Part shown: piece after piece, positions 1 through 11,779 of the stretch | Numbering within the stretch: position 1 is the first letter of the stretch | How the letters are laid out: every line of letters starts with the position of its first letter | Source of the DNA: Pyrus communis | Taxonomy: Eukaryota; Streptophyta; Magnoliopsida; Rosales; Rosaceae | Direction of reading: 5' to 3' | Assembly (NCBI RefSeq): GCF_963583255.1 | Contig: NC_084813.1 | Coordinates: forward strand, 9,844,001 to 9,908,000 | DNA: 64,000 bases | Position numbers and translations under genes: made by a program | The notes under the pieces: generated by a model | What the model saw: the letters and a program-made list of their open reading frames with translations, nothing else | Told to the model about the DNA's origin: nothing | Database searches by the model: none

Positions 1-1768
1 CTTCGTTGATTCTTAAACTCGGAGGCTCTCCTCCTCACCATCTACTCTTTTCGACTTCGAGTCTCCAACAACCACCATCTGCTCCTCTCAACTTCGACCA
101 CCACCTCACAGTCGTGAGTTCCGACCAGTCCATTTCAAAGCCACAAGGTATTCAATTTTAGCCTTTAGGGAATTAAGGAATTAGGGTTTTTCTAGATTTA
201 GGGATTTTGATTTATTCTATTCTATTTTGGTTTCAATAATTTTGAATATATTTTATATTAGAAATTCTGTTCTGGGTTCTGTTTATTCGGTTGCGATTTT
301 GTAATTTAGATCATAATCTAAGCTTTGAGAATTAACTACATGTGTCATGTATGGAATCCTTCTCATCATTGGCATGTAGGGCTTGTTATTGTTATTATCC
401 AAATTCTTTCAAAACTTGAGTTTCAAGTATGGATTTTCATTGTTATCCTATTCTGCATTTTAGGGATTTATATTTTAAACCGTTAATTTTTGGTGATACA
501 AGGTTTTAAAAAATGGGGTTGAAGTTAAGCTGCAAAGGAATACATTGAGTGTGCTCGAACATCTTACAGGGAATGAGGAAGATTACAATTTTTATTACAT
601 GTTAATTACCAATTATAGTATAATTTGCACTCTATTAGGGACCATGGATAGATTACAACAATGTTCTATATTTTGGATTTGGACTTTGGATTTGGATAAT
701 AATATTAATTTGCGCTGCTAAGCACAATTTGTGCTTCAATACTCCTCTAATATGTGATGTTGTAGTGCTGTTGTGCATTCTCAAGCCCATAGCCTTCTAG
801 ATTATTGCAGAAAGCACTTCCCATATTTGTTTTTCATCAAGGTTTTCTTTGCTGCATTTCAGAGGAAAATTCAACAACAAAAAAATTAAGGGGGAAAAAA
901 AAAGTAAATAGACCTGTGGACCAGGCTCGAATCGGCCCGTTACTAGCCCCGGCCCAGCCCGTCCCCACCCCTAATTTGGCTTGAAGTCGAGCCCATCACC
1001 GTGGTTCACCGCCCTCAATGACCTGAAGTCATCCCCGACATCTTTTTTTTTTTTTTTTATTGAATTCCAATTTGAAAAACCCACGGTTTTGGACCCTTAA
1101 GTCGAGAAATCGTCATTCCCGTCGAGTTTTAGAGTTCCAATTGAAACCCTTTACTCGCCACAAGCAATTTTGAACCCAGACCATGGCCATGACATAGAGT
1201 GGCTGGATTTTCCAGCTAAAACCCCACCCAGCTCTGCTGGGCTTGTTCTGGATCAAACCCGAGACCCCTGTTGGGCTTCCTTGTCACTCGGCCTGTCAAC
1301 TAGAGCCATGTGGCTTCTGGCTTGGCCTAGTCCAGGAGACCACACCGAAAAATTACATTGCTTATTTTTTTAGTTTTTTTTGGGTTTTGGGCTTTTCTGC
1401 CCGTGTGCTCTTCTGCAGGCCTGTAGCCCAGCAGCAAACTAAATATTTTTTTTCTTTCTTACGATTTTGTGATATAAAAATCCTTGAAGACCTATGTTAT
1501 TTGTGTGTGTTTATATATATATTACATTTACTTGCAGGAACCTATGTACTTGTAGTTCATAAAATTGAAACCCAAAGTTTCAAATAGGTACCATAGAAAT
1601 ATGAAGTTTTCTTTGAATACTACACCAATGAAAAAATGTTTTTCATGAAAGTTTAAACCAAAACATGTCTAGTAGAACCCGAATGTTCTACTCCTTGTGT
1701 ATGGGTGATTTTTTTTTTTTTCTCCATTGCACTAACCACAATCTTATTCTCCTTTTTTTGATAATGAG
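1..1768. other. Non-coding flank, no gene supported
   Basis: No open frame here resembles a protein I recognise. The first 150 bases are CT-rich and look like a plant 5' leader followed by a GT (about 147) and T-rich intron-like sequence, but no start codon or downstream exon can be joined to them. A T-run lies near 1042-1059. The stretch just upstream of 1769 is where the 5' LTR and primer-binding site of the following Copia element should be, yet neither a copy of the 3' LTR start nor a TGGTATCAGAGC-like site is visible. Confidence 0.5.
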
Positions 1769-2762
1769 ATGTCGAATTTGAACAAACTCGACTTTATCGC
1801 TTTGAAAGCTTTTAGAAGAAACTACCTCAAGTAGGTCCAAGATATAAAGCAACCTCACTGCAAAGAATCTTAGGGCTACATTGAAGTTGAGACGGATATC
1901 CAGTTTGCGAAAAGTTGACAAAGCAACTACCATGATCCTCTTACAAAAGCATATGCATGACGCACTGCAGACGGAGTACCTCGCTGATGAAGATCCAAGG
2001 GCTTTATGGATCGTTCTGGAAGTGTGATTTGATCATCAAAGAGATACCTTATTGCCTTAATCAAGAGATGACAAGCAACATTTACACTTCCAAGACTTTA
2101 GACCTATGAATGAAAACAATTTTGAAGTTTGTCAAATTTGACTACTTCTCAAGTTCTGGAAAGAGGACTTAACTAACCAAGATCTCCTAGAGAAGACTTA
2201 TTCAACCTTCCATGCCACCAAAATTGTCCTACAACAACAATATAGGGCACAAAAGTTTATAAAGTTTTCAAATTTGACCTTTGCCTTACTAATTGCTTAA
2301 AAGGAAAACTAGTTGTTGATGAAAATCACCACGCTAGACCTAATATGGCTCAATTCATGTGCCTGGAGCACATGGCAACACAAATCATGGCCAAATCGAC
2401 GTTCTAGGCATGGTAGGCACGACCAAGGTTCCAACACTAAGTCAAAGGCCCAAGGTCGACAAAGTAATGGCCCATCCAACGAAGGAAACAAAGCCCCAAA
2501 GTGCGACAACCTCGCTTCCAAAGCCTTAAATTTCAAGAATAAAGGCAAGACACTTGTCACTATAGAAGCGGATATGTGTTGCTGTTGTGGTTCGAAGAAC
2601 CACTGGTCCTCTGTTTGTCGAGCATCTACTAAAGCTGTAGCTGAGTATCATTCACATTGTCAAAAGTTTAAGCCTGGTTTTACTCAAGTGGAGAATCTCG
2701 AAGTTACTAAGAGGTATCTGGCCTTTAGGGGCATCTGCTCTAATGGAAGAATAAATTCTTAG
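1769..2762 (+). pseudogene. Copia gag remnant with CCHC zinc knuckle
   Basis: The reading frame starts at ATG 1769 with MSNLNKLDF, the usual opening of a plant Copia gag family. The conserved central part (WIVLE...FDHQ near 2000-2040, LLQQQYR near 2235) is recognisable but jumps between frames. The best-preserved piece carries the nucleic-acid-binding knuckle C-C-C-C-GSKN-H-WSSV-C (C-x2-C-x4-H-x4-C) around 2571-2625, followed by the SxVCRAS...YHSHCQ tail typical of this family. A functional gag would package element RNA; this one is inactivated by several stops and frameshifts. Confidence 0.8.
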
Positions 2763-2807
2763 ACATGGTCCTATATGCCCGACTTTCCCATATAGGCCAA
2801 ACCTACA

Positions 2808-2832
2808 CCCCCCCCCCCCCCCCCCCCCCCCC
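2808..2832 (+). repeat. Homopolymer of 25 C
   Basis: An uninterrupted run of 25 cytosines lies just after the gag remnant, within the Copia element. Such runs are prone to slippage and to assembly error, so its exact length should not be trusted. Confidence 0.95.
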
Positions 2833-3569
2833 AAAATTATTTTATTGGTTAAGTTTTGAAATTTTTTCTTTATTTGGATTATTTGTTTGGTGGTTGTTTT
2901 AATTTTTTGGTGATTAAATTTATGGATATTATTTCTTGAATGATTAACTGAATGAATGAAATTTAAATTTCTTTATACACGTGCCCAATTCAATTAATTT
3001 AATCTTAGGTATGTCTTGTTGAGATGTTAGTTGTCCACCACATAATGTAACCACACACATCGTTTTGCGTCAATGCATTTATTTTACTAACTTCATATCT
3101 AAATATCATATCTGACAACCTTTCCAAACCCATCCATCTTGATTAATGGGTACGACACTGTCCTTACAATTTTGTCCAATGCAGTTGAATTAACCATTAA
3201 ATAGACTCTTTACTCACCCTATTTTGGAAAAACATTGTTAAGCTTCTGAGATATTTGGGTTAATAATATCATGTTAAAACCTCTGAAGAAAATGGAGTTG
3301 AATTCATTTGCATAATTTCTTACGAATATGGTTAGAAGCATATCCATGAGAAGATGGACCGCATTTTGAATGGATTGTACATGACAACCTCTGCAACATT
3401 GAAAGCCACCATGTGATGTGTCGTATCCTCAAAGCTTCACACGGGCATCACCTAACCAAAAGTTTAGGCGACGGTTAGCAGAACTTTACATGCCCAGCCT
3501 ATTCATTGGAAAAACTAATCATGTGATCCAAGAGGACCCTCTAACCTATTTTCTAAGGGTTTTCTTTAA

Positions 3570-4354
3570 GGTACCATTTGGTATGTGGGATGGGGAGAAC
3601 GTAGTGAGATAGGACTCATTCGTCCCAGGTTTGGTATGCCAATTTTCCTGGGACGCCCTGTCCTGTGGAACAAATTTTAGTCAATTTTTTGTGCCACCTT
3701 CCCCATGGAACGACTTGTTCCAGCCCATGGAACACAAAATTATAACTTTTTGGACAACAATACCCATCCTCTTTTTCCTTAATTTCACTTCGAAAATTAA
3801 ACAAAATTAATCAAAATTCCAAAGATCTCTCCATTTCTGCACAGTTAGCATAAAATATTCATTAAAAATTGAAATTTACCTCTACAAATGAACTCAAAAT
3901 TTGAGTTCTCTTGTTTTTCCGGGAAATCTTTGATCGCACTTCAAATATTCTGGGAAACTGAGTGACAAAAACCCAACAAAAATCAATTTTATTTGCGTTT
4001 GATTTCTATGTTCAAAGAAGAAAAACAACAAAACAAAGAAAAACCAGATCATATAAAGGGTTTATGAGAAAGCTAAAGAAAGGAAAATTTCTGGGGAAAC
4101 AAACAGGAAGAACATAAGGGTACCAGGGAAAGCCGGTGAGAGGATGAGAGTTATGAGAGGGAGTGGAGGAAGAAGAGGAAGAGGTGGAAACCAGTAATGG
4201 GTAATTTGTGAAGGGTACGATTGTCATTTAATCATTCGTTCCATTCCAGCCTGAGCGTACACCAAACATAGCATGAAACCTCTATTATGTTCCGTTCCAT
4301 TCCGTTCTGTCCCGTTCTGTCCCGTTCTGTCTTATCTGCGTACCAAACGGTACC
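3570..4354. mobile_element. Tourist/PIF-Harbinger-like MITE nested in the Copia element
   Basis: The 785-bp insert has terminal inverted repeats: it begins GGTACCATTTGGTATG and its other end, read in reverse complement, is GGTACCGTTTGGTACG (14 of 16 bases equal). It is flanked by the direct repeat TAA (3567-3569 and 4355-4357). A 3-bp TAA/TTA target duplication and a GG...TTTGGT terminus are hallmarks of PIF/Harbinger-derived Tourist elements. There is no transposase; the interior is AT-rich and the subterminal regions carry repeated GTCCC/GGGAC blocks. It splits the Copia integrase region: recognisable Copia translation stops at the left edge and resumes at the right edge. Confidence 0.85.
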
Positions 4355-5989
4355 TAAAGGATTCACGAGGACATTTATGGACATATTCAACCATATTATG
4401 GAGCATTTAGATACTTTATGGTATTGGTTGATGTTTCTACATGTTCGTCACATGTGTTCCTTTTGTCCACACGCAACATTGCATTCTTGAAACTCCTAGT
4501 TCAAATCATTAAGATAAGAGCTCACCAGCCTAAAAAATCTACACGTAATGCTGCATTCTCTAAATTCGATTGGACTAGATAATGTTGAATAATTCACATT
4601 AAAAACTTTCGAAAACTATTGCATACCTATTGGAATTGAAATTGGACATCTTATATCCCATGTTCACACCCAAAATGCCTTAACATAAGTGTTCATTAAG
4701 TGCCTTCAATTGATCGCTCGGACTTTGTCATGCACACCAAACTTTCGGTAACTTAGAGTTATGTAATACTTTAGGAAGTCATGTTGGTCCGCCTCAGGCT
4801 AGTCGAGACCTAACCTTATTTGTGTTTTAGTTGGTCACTAGATATATGGCCCCCCATCTTGCATTTGTGCATATTTGGTTGTGTGGTCTATGTGCCAATT
4901 GCGCTGTCCTTACATACTAAAATGGGTTCTTAGATAAAGATGGGAATCTATGTTGGTCATTATTCTCCTTATATCTATACTTAGAACCTTTGACAAGCGA
5001 TCTCTTAACTGTTCGTTTCGCGAATTGTCATTTTTATGAGACAGTTTTTCCGCCATTAAGGGGAGATAAAAATGTCAACGTTCTTAAGAACAAACACGTA
5101 TTATAATGGACAACTCCCATTATGTCTCCTTTAGATTTTCGCACTGCAAAATCTAAATTGAAGTGCAACGTATTTTAAATCTATAGAGTGTTGCTCAAAG
5201 CATGTTGAATGCTTTTACTATCTAACGAAAGTGATGAAATCACATATACCAGCTTGCAAATGTGCCTGGAAAGATAAACATACCTAACGGGCATTAGACC
5301 ACTGTCTTAAAAGTGCGATATGCCATTAACGTATATTAGGCAACCCTCAAAGGTAGGTTTGCCACACCTAGTGCTTAATCCCATACTATGGTGGCTAGCT
5401 AATCATCTGCTCCTACCTAGAAGCATAGCTGGCCTGCGGATTCAAAGGATTCACAACCTTGGAAGAAGAAACCAATTGCACCAACTAGTGAAACCGGTAT
5501 GACCATCGCCTACTCATTCTATCTAATGTATGAGGTTATTTTAGATTACAGAAGCATCCTTGAAGAGACGAATCCTCCTCTTGAGAATCGTGAGACTTCA
5601 ATCCATTATGCTAGTTTGGATGAGGTTTGGAATATGAATACGATGATAGTCGACAATGCATTCGTATATGCAGTAGCTACTGATATCATGTTAAGCTATG
5701 ACGTTGACGTAAAATAGATTGGTCAAACTGGAAACAAACAATCTAAGTCTAACTTGATTCACTTGCGAAACGCAAGGTGTTTGGGCTTGTATTTCCTACA
5801 CCTCCACATGTGAAGCTCGTTGGCTACAAATGAGATTTTGTAAGGAAACATAATGAGAGGAATGAAATGGTGCGATATAAGGCACTCGTCATAGCGCAAG
5901 GCTTATCTCAATGCTTTAGGATTGCTTAACATGAGACTTATTCTCCTGTATTAGATGTCACAATGTTCCCCCTACTTTATCAGTTTAGT

Positions 5990-7312
5990 AGTTTTCGAAA
6001 AATTGAATATGCAGCACATGGACATGGTAACTGTGTATCTTTACAAGGATCTTGATACAAAAATCAAATGGAAGTTCCTAAATGACTTACATTGACTGTA
6101 TCAAATAGTTCTAAACTATAGAGCACCCCTTTGATTAGATCAAGTCAATTACTCTACGGATTGAAGCAATCTGGGCAATGTGGTATAACTATTGGAGTGA
6201 CCATTTGATTAGTTATGGATATGTGAATAATGAATTTTGCCCATTCATGTTTATTAAAAAGTCATATTATGGATTTGCAATTGTTATAGTTTATGTTGAT
6301 GACATAAATCTCATTAGGACTCTTAAAGAGCTTGAGAAAACTGTTGCGCACCTAAAGTCAGAATTCGAGATGAAAGTTCTCGGAAAACTCGATATTGTTT
6401 CAGCGTGGAGATCGAGCATTGTTCAAATGGTATTCTGGTTTATCAATCAAACTACATCCATATGGAGTTGCGATGCTTTAACGAAGATGAAATGAAGCTT
6501 CGGGTACTCCTATTATTGTCCAAATGCTAGATGCAAAACCGAGATATTTTCCGTTCTAAAGATGATGAGGAATAGGCTTTGGAGCCCGAAATTTCATACC
6601 TTAGTGCAATTGGTGCTTTATTGTACTTAGCTCAATCCACCAAACCAAACATCTCATTTGCTGGTAATCTTTTAACAAGGTACACACAGACATTGGACAG
6701 GTGTTAAAGACATCTTTCGTTAGCTTAAGGGTACTTCAGATTTGAGCCTATTGTATCCATATATGTATCTCATAATAGATTACACCCCCTGGTATTTGGA
6801 ATGATGTTTGCCTAGTTGGTTATGCTGACGTAGGTTACTTATTTGATCCGCACAAGGCATGTTTTCAAACGGGTTAGCCTTGGAGACACTACAATATCTT
6901 GAAGGTCAACCAAACAGAACTTAGTTTCAATTAGGTTCTTTGAACCATGTTGAGATTCTTGCCTTACGTGAAGCTGCTCGTGAATGTTTATGGCTGAAAG
7001 ATATTGTTGAGCATATTCGAAGCAATTGTGCCTTTCTTTCATCGTTGTCGTTCCCATAACTATCTTTGAAGATAACGCCGCATGCATCGAACAATTCAAG
7101 AAAGGATACACCAAAGGAGACAACACCAAGCATATTGCGTCGAAGTTCTTCTTCTTCCATCAGCAACAAGAACATCAAAAGATTGAAGTCAAGCATACCC
7201 AATCCTAAGACAACCTAGCCGACCTCTTCACCAAGTGAATGTCAAAGTCTACTTTTCTGAAGCTTGTTCAAGGAATTAGTATGCGTAAACTTTCTGATTT
7301 ACAACATTGTTA
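5990..7312 (+). pseudogene. Copia reverse transcriptase and RNase H remnant
   Basis: Several broken frames together give the end of a Copia pol. 'LLYGLKQ' near 6150 and the polymerase box FIVIVYVDD-like region near 6270-6305 (the YVDD motif is still readable) belong to RT. 'IGALLYLA' and 'KPNISFA' near 6610-6660 are the connection domain. The RNase H tail ends with DNLADLFTK at about 7212-7238 and GISMRKLSD at about 7274-7300. Stops at short intervals rule out function. Confidence 0.8.
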
Positions 7313-7689
7313 GTTTTCTTTAGAATTATGTCAAACTCAGGGAAGTATCCTGAAGTATACTCACTTGACCTTGATGTACTATTTTTCCCTACAATTAGGA
7401 GCATTTTCTCCTTTAGATTTTTGCTAATTGTATAGGTTTTAATGAGGCACCTATCATGCGATGGTCATACCCTTGTGTCATTCAGTAGACATTTAAACTT
7501 GACTTTACATTAACTCACCTTTTTTCCTTAGAATATGAGTTTCACCATAACAGGGTTTTGTGAGACTTATTTTCATATGCAAGTTTCTTATTTGAGACTA
7601 GGGTGTTACTCTATCAGTGCTGACGAGACGACTTCATCAACTATCTTTGTAAGATCTGATGTGATTTTTACTTGAGCTTTTACACACTC

Positions 7690-7697
7690 AAGGGGAG
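7690..7697 (+). other. Polypurine tract of the Copia element
   Basis: AAGGGGAG lies immediately before the TGTTGTAATT start of the putative 3' LTR, the normal position for the plus-strand primer of an LTR retrotransposon. Confidence 0.6.
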
Positions 7698-7977
7698 TGT
7701 TGTAATTAATATTTAGCACATATTTGATTGTGTAAATCCTAGATAGGTTGAGTTTAGGAATACCCTTTATTCTAGTGATTCTTTACTATTAAGCTTTGTA
7801 TTACTTGGGGGCATGTTTCTTTCTCCTCATGGTTTACCATAAATAAAAGAACTAGCATAAGAGAAATACATCCCACAATTTTCATATGCCTCTCTCTCTC
7901 TCCCTCCCTCTCTCCCTCCCTCCCTCCCTTAGTAAATTGGTCACAACAAGTTTTTCTCTTTTTAATAGAATTTTGCA
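7698..7977 (+). repeat. Probable 3' LTR of the Copia element, with CT-rich tract
   Basis: The stretch starts with TG directly after the polypurine tract and could end at the CA at 7976-7977 (280 bp). It contains a TAAATAAAAGAA polyadenylation-type signal near 7840 and a TC/CCCT microsatellite at 7889-7930. With no second copy in the window, the right boundary is a guess based on the TG...CA rule. Confidence 0.5.
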
Positions 7978-9086
7978 TCTTTAAGACAAAATATATGGTA
8001 GTTTAATTCGAAATCAGTTTCTGAAATCAATTATCCCAAAAACTTAATTGCTACCAATATCAGAAAATGAAAATATAGTTAGTACGGGTTGGTAAATGGT
8101 GACGGGGGCCGTGGCGGTGGTGGGTGTAGACATATATCCCAAAAAAGGAAAAGAAAAAAAAAAGGTAAAAATGTAACCAAAAAAGAAAGGAAAAAAAAGG
8201 GAAAAACTTAATATAAGTACAATTTTGTGAGCCATTATTAGCCTATTAGGTATAATGACTCATTGTCAACATCAGATTATTTGTATTTTCCTGCCAAATT
8301 TACCTTAAATTGACTAATAAAGTAGTTACCGAATTTTTGTAAATTTGTAATTAATGTTTATTATCTTGTTATTAATTATAGGATTAATTCTAGAAATTTA
8401 AATCTCTTTTTTTTTTTTTCTTCTCCGGCTTCCAAACCGTTTGTTTTACTTTTCTGGTTTTTCCCTCACAATATCTTCTCTTTATGTGTTTTTTTGGCCA
8501 GTTAAATGTTCTTCAACATTTGTTGATTGAATTTTCCAATTAAATGTGATATTTTCACATAGATGATCAATATACATTTGATTGGTTTAAAGAAGGAGAT
8601 TGCATTAGTCAATCTTGTGTTTGGTTCTTCGTCTCCTTATCTTTTTTTTTTTACTTTATCCCTTTTATAATATATATTTTTTAAATTCTAAAGCTCTTTC
8701 TTATTTTCTTTTTAAAGTCTAAATAAATTCATAATGAAGCCAAAAAGATTACAGAAAGCCAAGGGAGGCTAACCAGCATGCGTAGCTAATCAAAGCGAAA
8801 ATAAGGGGAACATAGGGTGACGTGGTATAAGTGAACAAAACGTCATCCTCTCATAGACTCACTAGCATATGTTCCATACTTTGTGTGTGAAAATAATTTT
8901 TATTTTTATTTTAAAATGTGAAGAAAATAATTTTTATTTTTATTTTAAAATGTGAAGAAAATAATTTTTATTTTTATTTTTATTTTTGGTGTTTATCTAC
9001 CTATATCACTTTGGTGTCTATCATCCACGTCAGATTTGACATCCACCATTCACCAACCACTTTTGGTACCGTTGCAAACCAGGCAT
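7978..9086. other. Intergenic, upstream of the membrane-protein gene
   Basis: AT-rich DNA with homopolymer T runs (near 8406-8420 and 8641-8652) and no coding frame of note. The part nearest the gene carries a 34-bp tandem repeat, listed separately. Confidence 0.6.
8886..8993. repeat. 34-bp tandem repeat, three copies
   Basis: A unit of 34 bp containing AAAATGTGAAGAAAATAA is repeated with exact period (repeat starts at 8913 and 8947; the first and last copies are incomplete). It lies about 320-430 bp upstream of the start codon at 9314. Confidence 0.9.
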
Positions 9087-9097
9087 TCCAACGGTCA
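9087..9097 (+). promoter_or_regulatory. MSA element 1 (G2/M, MYB3R-type site)
   Basis: TCCAACGGTCA matches the published plant mitosis-specific activator consensus YCYAACGGYYA at all 11 positions. It lies 217 bp upstream of the ATG at 9314. In plants such sites bind three-repeat MYB (MYB3R) factors. Confidence 0.65.
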
Positions 9098-9164
9098 GAA
9101 AATTCAAAATTTAAAAAACAAGTTGGATTTTGAAACTGAATCTAATTGCCCCGTTATAATAATC

Positions 9165-9175
9165 TCCAACGGTCA
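9165..9175 (+). promoter_or_regulatory. MSA element 2 (G2/M, MYB3R-type site)
   Basis: A second identical TCCAACGGTCA, 78 bp downstream of the first and 139 bp upstream of the ATG, in the same orientation. A further AACGG core lies on the opposite strand near 9069-9073. Duplicated MSA sites close to the start are typical of G2/M-expressed plant promoters. Confidence 0.65.
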
Positions 9176-9313
9176 TTTCGCATCTCCACGCTCTACCTTC
9201 ATCCAATTTCATCCCCAAAGCTCTCCCTCTCGATATCATATTCCGGGCTCCAGAAACTTTCACATATTCTAAATCTGTTGAAAAAATTTACCCAGAAAAA
9301 CAAAGTGAAAGAA

Positions 9314-9404
9314 ATGGAGGTCAAATCTTCTGGTAAGGAACGGAGGAGGCTTTCTTCATCGACACCCCCAAAGCGCCCTCTAACCCAGAAGCCCTCTACA
9401 TCTG

Positions 9405-9440
<36 letters not shown>

Positions 9441-11779
9441 ATTTTGTAGTTTTGATTTGCCCGGAAGATTGGTTTTGAATATCAAGATACAATTTCCATT
9501 TGCAATTTCTGTTTTCTCAGTATCCAAAATGAAGCATTAGAAGTGTTATGATTCTTTAGATGTTTTAGTTTTAGTATTTGTATCAAGAATTGTGTTTATG
9601 TGAAATATGCAGACGAAAACGATCAATATTACCAGCAAGTGGGCAACTCCAATCTGCAGAGCCCCAAGAAACCATTGACAAAGAACTACATGTCACCAAC
9701 TATTTCCGCAGCTTCCAAATCCAAGGCTACTGCTTTGAGAAAGAACATCTTAGGGGAAAGAAACGAGGCCTCGGACCCCGATTTTTCAAATACCCATGTT
9801 GAAAAATCCCATGTAGCTATTGATAATGCTAGTGAGTCTTTGTCTCAAGCCTTGCCAAAAGCCCCTCCAAGTTTTCAATCCCATGATGTTGATGAGACTC
9901 TTTCTGACGATTTGTCTTCAAGGCCATATGACCCGGTAACCAATTATCTTTCTCCAAGGCCTCAATTCCTCCGCTACAAGCCGAACAGGCGCCAAGAGTT
10001 GTTTCTCGGGTTAGAAAATGGTGTTGGGTTCAGTATGAGTAGAAGTGCTTCGTTTGATTCCCAGAAATCCATTGATGAGGAAGTTGGTGCTGTTACAACT
10101 CCTAGTTCTTTGGCTTCGCCTCATCAGGATGGTCCTCTTGAGAAAGAAGATGAGGAAGTTGAGTTGAATGATGAAGAAAATGAGGGAAGTGATGAAGAAA
10201 ATGAGAGAAGTGACGAGGAAGGCAGGGAAAGCGATGAGGAGGAATGCGAGGAGGTTGAGGAAGAGAAAGGCGGGAAATTGAAAGGGGTATTAAAAAGTTC
10301 GCTTCTTTTGTTGGTTATAGTTCTCTTTGCCTCACATATGTCTCCAATGAACCATCAAAGACACTTTGAAGGCGTGGAAGATGGGTATTGTGGCATTCAA
10401 AACACTACAATAGAAGCTTCATTGTTGAAGAAACTTGAAAGTGGTGGTACTCTCTGGGATCAAAAAGAAGAAAGACATACAGGTTTCGTGGAAATAGTCA
10501 AAGGAGCTAATGAAATGGAGGTTGAGGATGTTATCGGTCGAGGTGAAGAGACGCATATTGATGAAGAGATCGAGGATGAAGCGCAGGTTGAAGATGAGAA
10601 CTTGGGAGATGTAGAATTTGCTGATGAGACGAGAGAAGTGGTAGAGGAGCTACAAGCTGAAGAAATCGAAGAAAAGAAAGTAGGAATCGACGGATTGGGT
10701 GAAGTGGTGGTGCTACTAGTTGAAGATACTGAAAAGATTTCTGATACCATGATTGAGAATTCTGAGTCGCAGGGTGCTGGACCTTCCATGTCTGATTTTG
10801 ATCATGAGAATTTAGTGTTTCATGTTTCCAATGCTTTAGAAGAAGATAAGGTTGGAGGGGAGCAAATTGATGGAATGGTCGAGAAAAAAATGGAGGGAGC
10901 AGAAGAGTCTTCCACCAACATGGCAGCTGAACCTGTTATGCCAAAGACCATGGATAATGATACAGGCTTTGATGAGGCTTCCGATTTAAAAGCAGAAGGG
11001 AACTGGAAGGAGGAGCTGATCAATTTCATGAAATCGAAAACATTTTACACAACTGCTATTGGGGTTTCCGTATTTTCTGTGATTGTTGCATCCTTGGCGT
11101 CGGTGTTCCACTTTAAGCAAAGGAATACTACTAAAAAGGATTCTTCCCTGATGGTAAGTCCTTCTGCTAAACCTTTGGTAATAGAGCAGAAGAAAATCAA
11201 TGGGAACGTTTCTCCTCCGCCCTCAAAGCCGTATTCTGAGACTGTGATTGCAGAGAGATACAACTCGGAACTTCCTAGTACAGGAGACGACAGCATTGAG
11301 CATGTTTATTCATCTTTCAGAAGGATGTCTCTGTCTTCCAAGCACTCAACCGGGGCAGGCCATAGCCAGGCACCGACGGTTGAATTGCTCGACGAGCTTG
11401 TGGTCGGGGAGGTCAGCAGCTCTTTAAGGAGTGTGACAGAAGGTGAAGAAAGCAACTATTCTGTTTCTTCAAAGAAGTTGGGGAGCAAAGCTCGGTCAGT
11501 TTCTGTTCAAGCGCAGCCAGCGGTGTCAGAGTTTTCTTCAATGGATTTGCACTCTTACGGAAGCTTCAGTACGCCTCGGAAGGTCATGAACAAAAAGGTG
11601 AGAACTTTTTGGTTGCAGAAATTTTTTGGTTAAATTGAAGATGTGTTTATATCATCAAAACTAATGATTTCTGGTTGTTCTTCTATGTGTTGAATTAGAC
11701 GGGCAATCAAGACGGAGAAGTTACAACTCCGCTGAGGCGATCAAGCAGACTTCGCAACAAAATGGTCACATCTCCATAA
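9314..11779 (+). CDS. Two-pass membrane protein of unknown function, plant-specific
   Basis: Three exons join cleanly: 9314-9404, 9613-11597 and 11699-11779, with GT-AG introns of 208 and 101 bp, giving 718 residues. I start at ATG 9314 because its frame (MEVKSSGKERRR) reaches a GT donor at 9405 in the phase needed by the exon at 9613. The protein is hydrophilic and Ser/Glu-rich. It has a strongly acidic stretch at residues about 207-252, one hydrophobic segment at about 259-275 (SSLLLLVIVLFASHM), a second at about 508-531 (TFYTTAIGVSVFSVIVASLA), and a basic C-terminus (LRRSSRLRNK) encoded by the small last exon. It resembles an uncharacterised Arabidopsis 'transmembrane protein' group that, from memory, includes At1g16630; no enzyme motif is visible. 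The promoter holds two MSA motifs, suggesting expression in dividing cells. The gene looks intact. Confidence 0.85.
9407..9440 (+). repeat. (CT)n microsatellite at the start of intron 1
   Basis: About 16 CT units begin two bases after the GT donor of intron 1 of the membrane-protein gene. Length variation here could influence splicing; that is inference only. Confidence 0.9.

Larger units (their letters stand above)
1769..7977 (+). mobile_element. Degenerate Ty1/Copia retrotransposon, 5' LTR not found
   Basis: This is an old Copia element read on the plus strand, in which many stops and frameshifts break every domain. In order I see a gag start (frame beginning MSNLNKLDF at 1769), a CCHC zinc knuckle near 2571-2625, pre-integrase and integrase remnants (3290-3560 and 4360-4680, split by a MITE), reverse transcriptase with a YVDD box near 6290, a 'YLSAIGALLYL' connection segment near 6598, and RNase H with the final 'DNLADLFTK' motif near 7210. 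A purine tract and a probable 3' LTR follow. Domain order (gag, integrase, RT, RNase H) is the Copia order. No frame is long enough to make a working polyprotein. Confidence 0.85.

Noticed and set aside
1240..1768. 5' LTR of the first Copia element
   Set aside because: No copy of the 3' LTR start (TGTTGTAATT) and no primer-binding site could be found upstream of gag.
9600..11633. Single-exon reading of the membrane-protein gene from 9600 to 11633
   Set aside because: The first codon there is GTG inside an intron, and the 3' end runs into an intron; the three-exon model has matching phases and a conserved-looking C-terminus.
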